From NCBI GenBank assembly GCA_029974855.1, contig JARKQO010000413.1:1-8423 (forward strand): DNA of 8,423 bases, given 5' to 3'. The notes below the pieces were generated by a model, which saw nothing but the letters and a program-made list of their open reading frames with translations, did not search any database and was not told where the DNA came from. Positions 5,161 through 8,423 of the stretch are shown here, piece by piece. A program made the position numbers and the translations under genes. The stretch is from Eubacteriales bacterium (lineage in GTDB: Bacteria; Bacillota_A; Clostridia; Christensenellales; Aristaeellaceae). Position 1 is the first letter of the stretch. Each line of letters starts with the position of its first letter.

Positions 5161-6177
5161 TCAAGGATGGGAAGCCTCCCGCACTGTATCAATAAAGCTA
5201 AGCATATTGTCCAGCGGCGTCCCATATGGAAACTGGTGCGTGGGCGCCGCGATGTATCCGCCACCGCCCGCGCCCAGGATGTCCATGGCGCGCAAGGTCT
5301 CTTCCCGCACCTGCCGCGGCGTACCGGTGGCCAGCACCCCCTGGGTGCTCACCCCGCCGTAGAGGGTCAGTTGGCTTCCATATGCCCGCTTGAAAGCGAT
5401 CATATCGTAGATCTCAGGCTGGAAGGTGTTGTAGACGTCCAGCCCCATGTCCACCAAGTCCCCCAGAATCTCCCGCAAATCCCCGCAAGAATGCAGGATG
5501 ACGTACTTGCCGCGGGCCTTGGCCTCATCGAACAGGCGGCGAAGCAGCGGCTTCAGGTATTTGCGCCAATGAGCCGGGCCCATGAGCAGCCCCTGCTGCT
5601 GGCCATAGTCGTCGCCAAACATGATGGCATCGATATCGTACCGGCAGGCGATGCGGATGACCTCCAGGGCATAGTCGGTGATGGCCCCCAGCAATCGGGT
5701 CACAAAATCCGGCGCCAGCAGAAAGTCTGCCAGCAGGTCCTCCATCCCCCTGAGGGTCCAGGCCCGTTCGAACAGCGTGGTGCTCAGCTCAAAGATGCGA
5801 AACCGGTCCGGATGCTCCCGCGCCATGCGCTGGCACTTTTCGGCGGGCAGCCCCGCTTCCGGCGCGGGCAGTTGGTACTCCCCCATCTCTGCCTCGGCCA
5901 GCTGATAGGTCACGATGTCCCCGATATCCCCTGCCGCGCCGGGTTGCTTTTGCCACGCCACGCCGAAGATATCACGGTGCAGGCCACCCCCCAGCTCCAC
6001 ATGGTTTTTGTTCTTCTCGCGCACCATGTGGCTGCCCGCGCAGGCATACAGATAATCCGCCCGGCCATAGTGCGCCTGAAGCTGCGCGTCCACACCGGCG
6101 GTCACATCCACCTGCCAGGGCACATAGGGGGGATTCTTTTGTTCTATGGCCCGGATCACCACCTCCCGTGGGGTCAC
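5161..6177 (-). CDS. uroporphyrinogen decarboxylase-like (MtaA/CmuA superfamily) protein
   Basis: About 338 residues with the UroD-type barrel. It is not a haem enzyme by context: it sits with sugar genes, as many gut Firmicutes paralogues do. From the GTG start, a putative metal site is His229-x-Cys231 (VILHSCGD), as in corrinoid methyltransferases such as MtaA. The third ligand position, a Cys in MtaA, is His314 here (AAPTHQFPYGTPLDN). Asp189-Asp190 (MFGDDYGQQQG) and GGVSTQGVL are family hallmarks. No corrinoid protein is encoded nearby, so methyl transfer is unproven. I place the start at the GTG (6177-6175) because AGGAGG at 6185-6190 is seven bases away. An ATG at 6183 would lie one base from it, and the open frame reaches 6231. 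It is the first gene of the operon with the isomerase. Confidence 0.82.
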   Translation of the reverse strand: MTPREVVIRAIEQKNPPYVPWQVDVTAGVDAQLQAHYGRADYLYACAGSHMVREKNKNHVELGGGLHRDIFGVAWQKQPGAAGDIGDIVTYQLAEAEMGEYQLPAPEAGLPAEKCQRMAREHPDRFRIFELSTTLFERAWTLRGMEDLLADFLLAPDFVTRLLGAITDYALEVIRIACRYDIDAIMFGDDYGQQQGLLMGPAHWRKYLKPLLRRLFDEAKARGKYVILHSCGDLREILGDLVDMGLDVYNTFQPEIYDMIAFKRAYGSQLTLYGGVSTQGVLATGTPRQVREETLRAMDILGAGGGGYIAAPTHQFPYGTPLDNMLSFIDTVREASHP

Positions 6178-6219
6178 TGGCATCCCTCCTCTTTGCCACA
6201 TAAACCAACCGATCATCAC

Positions 6220-6248
6220 TTGACAATCCATCTGCTTGTGTGTAGTAT
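6220..6248 (+). promoter_or_regulatory. promoter of the aldolase gene
   Basis: A perfect -35 TTGACA (6220-6225), 17-base spacer and TAGTAT (6243-6248, four of six matches). The leader to the ATG at 6301 is about 46 bases. It lies in the 123-base gap shared with the divergent UroD-like gene. Confidence 0.7.
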
Positions 6249-6267
6249 GGACTTCGTTGAATCATAC
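6245..6267. promoter_or_regulatory. inverted repeat over both divergent -10 regions (putative operator)
   Basis: GTATG (6245-6249) and CATAC (6263-6267) form a short inverted repeat. The left arm overlaps the aldolase -10. The right arm overlaps TGG-TATGAT (6269-6261, minus strand), an extended -10 that could serve the UroD-like/isomerase operon and has no clear -35. A repressor here would control both directions, but the arms are short and the match may reflect only the two -10 elements. Confidence 0.3.
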
Positions 6268-6300
6268 CAAAGCTTCCCAGCACCGAAAGGAGCGGCAACC

Positions 6301-7152
6301 ATGAGACATTTCTCCACCTTGAATGAGGCTTTTGCCATTGCAAACGACCGGGGTATCGCGCTGGGCGCGTTCGAGTTCTGGTCCTTCGAGGTGGCCCGGG
6401 CCATTGTCCGCGCCGCCGAGGAAGCGGATGTCCCGGTGATCCTGCAGTGCGGCAAAGGGGAAATTGCCCGCATGGGCGGCGAGGAAGAAACGGTACAGAC
6501 CGCGTATTTCGCCTCCCGCCGCAGCAAAGTGCCTGTGGTGCTGCACCTGGATCACGCCACCACCTACGAAGACTGCAACGCCGCCATCCTGGCCGGCTTC
6601 TCCTCGGTGATGATAGATGCCTCCGCCCAGCCCTTTGAGGACAACCTGACCCTCACCAAGCGGGTGTGCCAGCGGGCGCACGCGGTGGGCGTCAGCTGCG
6701 AGGGAGAATTGGGACGCCTAGTGGGTGAAGAGGGCGACATCGTGGTAAAGGGTCCGGAGGCCGCCCAGACAGACCCGGACGAGGCGCTGGACTACGTCAC
6801 CCGCACCGGCATCGATGCGCTGGCGGTCTCCATCGGCACCGCACACGGCGCGTATACCTTCACCCCCACGCTGAACATTCCCCGGCTGGCCGCCATTCGC
6901 GCCAAGGTCCAAGCGCCCCTCGTGCTGCACGGCGGCTCCGGCACACCCATGGATCAGGTGCAGGAATCCATCCGGCACGGCATCCGCAAGATCAACATCT
7001 GCACTGATGTCCAGACCGCCATGGGCAAGGCCTACATGGAGGCCCAGGCGCGTCCGGGTTTCCGCTACAGCCAGGAGCTGTGGGGCGAAGGGGAGCAGGC
7101 CGCCCATCGCGTAGCCCTGGAGAAAATGAGGGCCTTCGCGCTGATGCGCTAA
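6301..7152 (+). CDS. class II ketose-(bis)phosphate aldolase
   Basis: A 283-residue zinc aldolase of the FbaA/GatY/KbaY family, which cleaves ketose 1,6-bisphosphates, or in some members ketose 1-phosphates, to DHAP and an aldehyde. The family's catalytic Asp84 and zinc ligand His85 lie in LHLDHATTYED. Zinc ligands His182 (GTAHGAY) and His210 (VLHGGSGTP) are present, Glu134/Glu136 lie in CEGELG, and the DHAP-phosphate loop 211-214 and KINICTD (230-236) are intact. Positions run two residues ahead of E. coli GatY, and the length (283 against 284) matches. Thus it should be active, but the stereochemistry of its substrate cannot be read. The frame is open far upstream; the ATG at 6301 is chosen because AAAGGAG lies eight bases before it and the family starts here. 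It is divergent from the UroD-like/isomerase operon and convergent with the PfkB kinase gene. Confidence 0.94.
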   Translation: MRHFSTLNEAFAIANDRGIALGAFEFWSFEVARAIVRAAEEADVPVILQCGKGEIARMGGEEETVQTAYFASRRSKVPVVLHLDHATTYEDCNAAILAGFSSVMIDASAQPFEDNLTLTKRVCQRAHAVGVSCEGELGRLVGEEGDIVVKGPEAAQTDPDEALDYVTRTGIDALAVSIGTAHGAYTFTPTLNIPRLAAIRAKVQAPLVLHGGSGTPMDQVQESIRHGIRKINICTDVQTAMGKAYMEAQARPGFRYSQELWGEGEQAAHRVALEKMRAFALMR

Positions 7153-7169
7153 AGCGTATCCGGTCCGTC

Positions 7170-7199
7170 ACCGCCATGCCGAAAGGGATGGCGGTTTTT
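7170..7199 (+). terminator. intrinsic terminator of the aldolase gene
   Basis: ACCGCCATGCC (7170-7180) and GGGATGGCGGT (7185-7195) form an 11-position stem with one mismatch around a GAAA tetraloop, followed by TTTTT (7195-7199). It lies 18 bases past the stop codon. There is no T-tract for the minus strand, so it should not stop the convergent kinase transcript. Confidence 0.9.
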
Positions 7200-7210
7200 G
7201 CGCAATGCCT

Positions 7211-8164
7211 TCAGTCCGCTCGCTCCGCGCGCTCCATGAAGGCCAGCACTTCCTCCAGGGGCCGAACCTTGGCGGAAGCACCCTTTTGCATGGCGTTCAT
7301 CGATCCCATGGCATTGCCCAGCATGCCGCAGCCCGCCAGGTCTTCGCCCCGCAGAATGCCCAGGATGACCCCGGCGACAAAGTTGTCGCCGCAGCCGGTG
7401 GTGTCCACCGCCTCTACCCGATAGGTGGGCAGCCGTTGATGGCCGTTCTGGTCCATCACCAGGCAGCCCCGCTCCCCCAGCTTCAGGATGACGTGCCGCG
7501 CGCCCATCTCCAGGAAGGCGCTCGCCTGGGCCACCGGATCGTCGACGCCCAGCAGGGCTTTGGCCTCCACCAGGCTGGGGATGAAGTAATCGGTATAGGG
7601 CATCACCGGCTCAATGCCGGAGAGGCCATAGCCGCCGACGTCATGGTTGGTATCGGCCACGGTGACAGCCCCGGCCTCCTTGGCCCATCGGAAGGCCTTC
7701 GCCGCCTCGGGCCCCGGAAACCCCCGCAGGCCCAGCAGACTGCCGATGGACACCACCCTTGCCTGCCCCCACAATGCCTCGGGCACGTCCCCACAACGAA
7801 AGGAATCGTTGTTGCCGGCGCAACAGATGAAGTGCCGCTGGCCGTCGGGCTGAATCATCACCACGCTGGTGCTGGTGACGGTATCGGGGTTGCGCTGCAC
7901 ATGGGTGATGTCCACGCCGCGCGAAGACGCCTGCTGCCGCAGAATCAGGCCGAAGGGATCGTCCCCCACCTGGGCGGACAGCGCCACCCGGAGGCCGCCC
8001 AGCCCCGCCAGCGCCAGGGCCTGGTTCATGGCATCCCCCCCCGGCATCAGGTCAATGCTGTCCAGCCGGGTGGTATCCACAGTGAACACCGCATGGGTCA
8101 CCGGCTGCAGCAGGAGGTCCACCACCACCAGGCCCACGCACAGTACGTCAAATTGCTTTTCCAT
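7211..8164 (-). CDS. PfkB-family carbohydrate kinase
   Basis: A 317-residue ribokinase-like kinase, cytosolic, that would phosphorylate a sugar with ATP. PfkB signature 1 is seen at PGGDAMNQALALAGLG (residues 41-56) and signature 2 at DTTGCGDNFVAGV (254-266), with catalytic base Asp260. Cys258 replaces the usual Ala of the GAGD anion-hole motif, a mild and probably tolerated change. VGDDPFG (66-72) and the ATP-side segment ILKLGERGCLV (226-236) are typical. In this cluster it most likely phosphorylates the ketose made by the isomerase, feeding the aldolase; fructokinase, ribokinase or a 6-modified fructose kinase are alternatives. The start is set by GAGG nine bases before the ATG. Eleven bases separate it from the remnant of the regulator gene upstream, so it was probably the second gene of that operon. 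Confidence 0.92.
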   Translation of the reverse strand: MEKQFDVLCVGLVVVDLLLQPVTHAVFTVDTTRLDSIDLMPGGDAMNQALALAGLGGLRVALSAQVGDDPFGLILRQQASSRGVDITHVQRNPDTVTSTSVVMIQPDGQRHFICCAGNNDSFRCGDVPEALWGQARVVSIGSLLGLRGFPGPEAAKAFRWAKEAGAVTVADTNHDVGGYGLSGIEPVMPYTDYFIPSLVEAKALLGVDDPVAQASAFLEMGARHVILKLGERGCLVMDQNGHQRLPTYRVEAVDTTGCGDNFVAGVILGILRGEDLAGCGMLGNAMGSMNAMQKGASAKVRPLEEVLAFMERAERAD

Positions 8165-8175
8165 ATTATCCTCGT

Positions 8176-8377
8176 TTATTGTGATTTTTCATCGTTGACA
8201 GGAACCATATGCACCTGCGGATGGGCCACTGTGGCGCCGTTGTCCAGGTACAACACATCCCGCGCCCGCAGGAACCCGCCGGAGGTTTCCCGCAACATCC
8301 AAGAGCTTCGCCGAATCCACCCGTCCCGCCTGCTCCAGCAGGACCGGTGTCTTCCCCCGCCGCTCTTGCGCGTACAA
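8176..8377 (-). pseudogene. DeoR-family regulator remnant (HTH domain only, frameshifted)
   Basis: From a TTG at 8377, preceded seven bases away by GGGAGA, the frame reads LYAQERRGK, then LLEQAGRVDSAKLLDV, close to the N-terminal helix-turn-helix of DeoR proteins. Around 8295 the similarity moves to another frame (RET, then FLRARDVLYLDNGATVAH), the place where DeoR proteins have RETIRRDLRALE and a GGA turn. That frame ends in TAA at 8176, eleven bases before the kinase ATG. At least one small indel, and no effector-binding domain (DeoR proteins are about 250 residues), mark it as broken. It would have been the local regulator of the cluster. An alternative is a short intact frame of 40 codons from the ATG at 8298, which I consider less likely. 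Confidence 0.6.
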
Positions 8378-8423
8378 TGCGCTCTCTCCCTTTTGCTTCC
8401 TTCCCATAACCTACCAGAAAAGC

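Noticed and set aside
3759..5195. Open frame of 478 codons on the plus strand
   Set aside because: It is antisense to the isomerase gene. Its product is His-, Ala- and Gly-rich with no recognisable domain, while the minus strand shows a clear family match and a ribosome site. Long antisense frames are expected in GC-rich DNA.
4876..6300. Upstream extension of the aldolase frame to about 758 codons
   Set aside because: This part is antisense to the isomerase and UroD-like genes. The aldolase family starts at 6301, where a ribosome site and promoter are in place.
1..8423. CRISPR array, prophage or complete mobile element
   Set aside because: No regularly spaced repeats, and no phage, integrase or transposase gene, were found.

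Overview
The window looks like chromosomal DNA of a GC-rich Gram-positive anaerobe, most likely a gut Clostridia member (Oscillospirales-like). This is inferred from strong AGGAGG-type ribosome sites, sigma-A-type promoters (TTGACA / TGn-TATAAT), intrinsic hairpin terminators, an OmpR-type regulator, a lipobox lipoprotein and the gene families present. No taxonomic marker was searched.

Left part (1-2900), housekeeping and regulation. The 5' two thirds of an IMP dehydrogenase gene (guaB, minus strand) runs off the left edge. It is divergently transcribed from a cytidylate kinase-like gene (plus). Next come a 56-residue lipoprotein gene (plus) and an orphan OmpR/PhoB-type response regulator (minus) whose receiver domain has lost key phosphorylation residues. 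These two genes converge on a bidirectional terminator. Similar TTGYAACAW boxes, arranged as inverted repeats, lie upstream of both, so they may share a regulator.

Middle part (2900-3650), non-coding. It holds an 81-base stretch with no C on the plus strand, a strong extended -10 promoter, a 35-base copy of a tRNA-Ser 5' half, an intact tRNA-Ser(CGA) with encoded CCA, a bidirectional terminator, and a pair of 17-bp direct repeats that may be remains of an insertion sequence.

Right part (3650-8423), a carbohydrate-catabolism cluster. The minus strand carries a probable two-gene operon: a uroporphyrinogen decarboxylase-like (MtaA/CmuA superfamily) protein followed by a fucose/arabinose-isomerase family protein. 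Divergent from it on the plus strand is a class II ketose-(bis)phosphate aldolase of the GatY/KbaY/FbaA type. Converging on the aldolase from the right is a PfkB-family sugar kinase, preceded by the wreck of a DeoR-type regulator. Together the enzymes suggest isomerase (aldose to ketose), kinase (ketose to ketose phosphate) and aldolase (to DHAP or glyceraldehyde phosphate plus an aldehyde). The sugar cannot be read from sequence alone, and no transporter or aldehyde-processing enzyme lies inside the window. The UroD-like member has no obvious place in the classical route and is the least explained part of the cluster.
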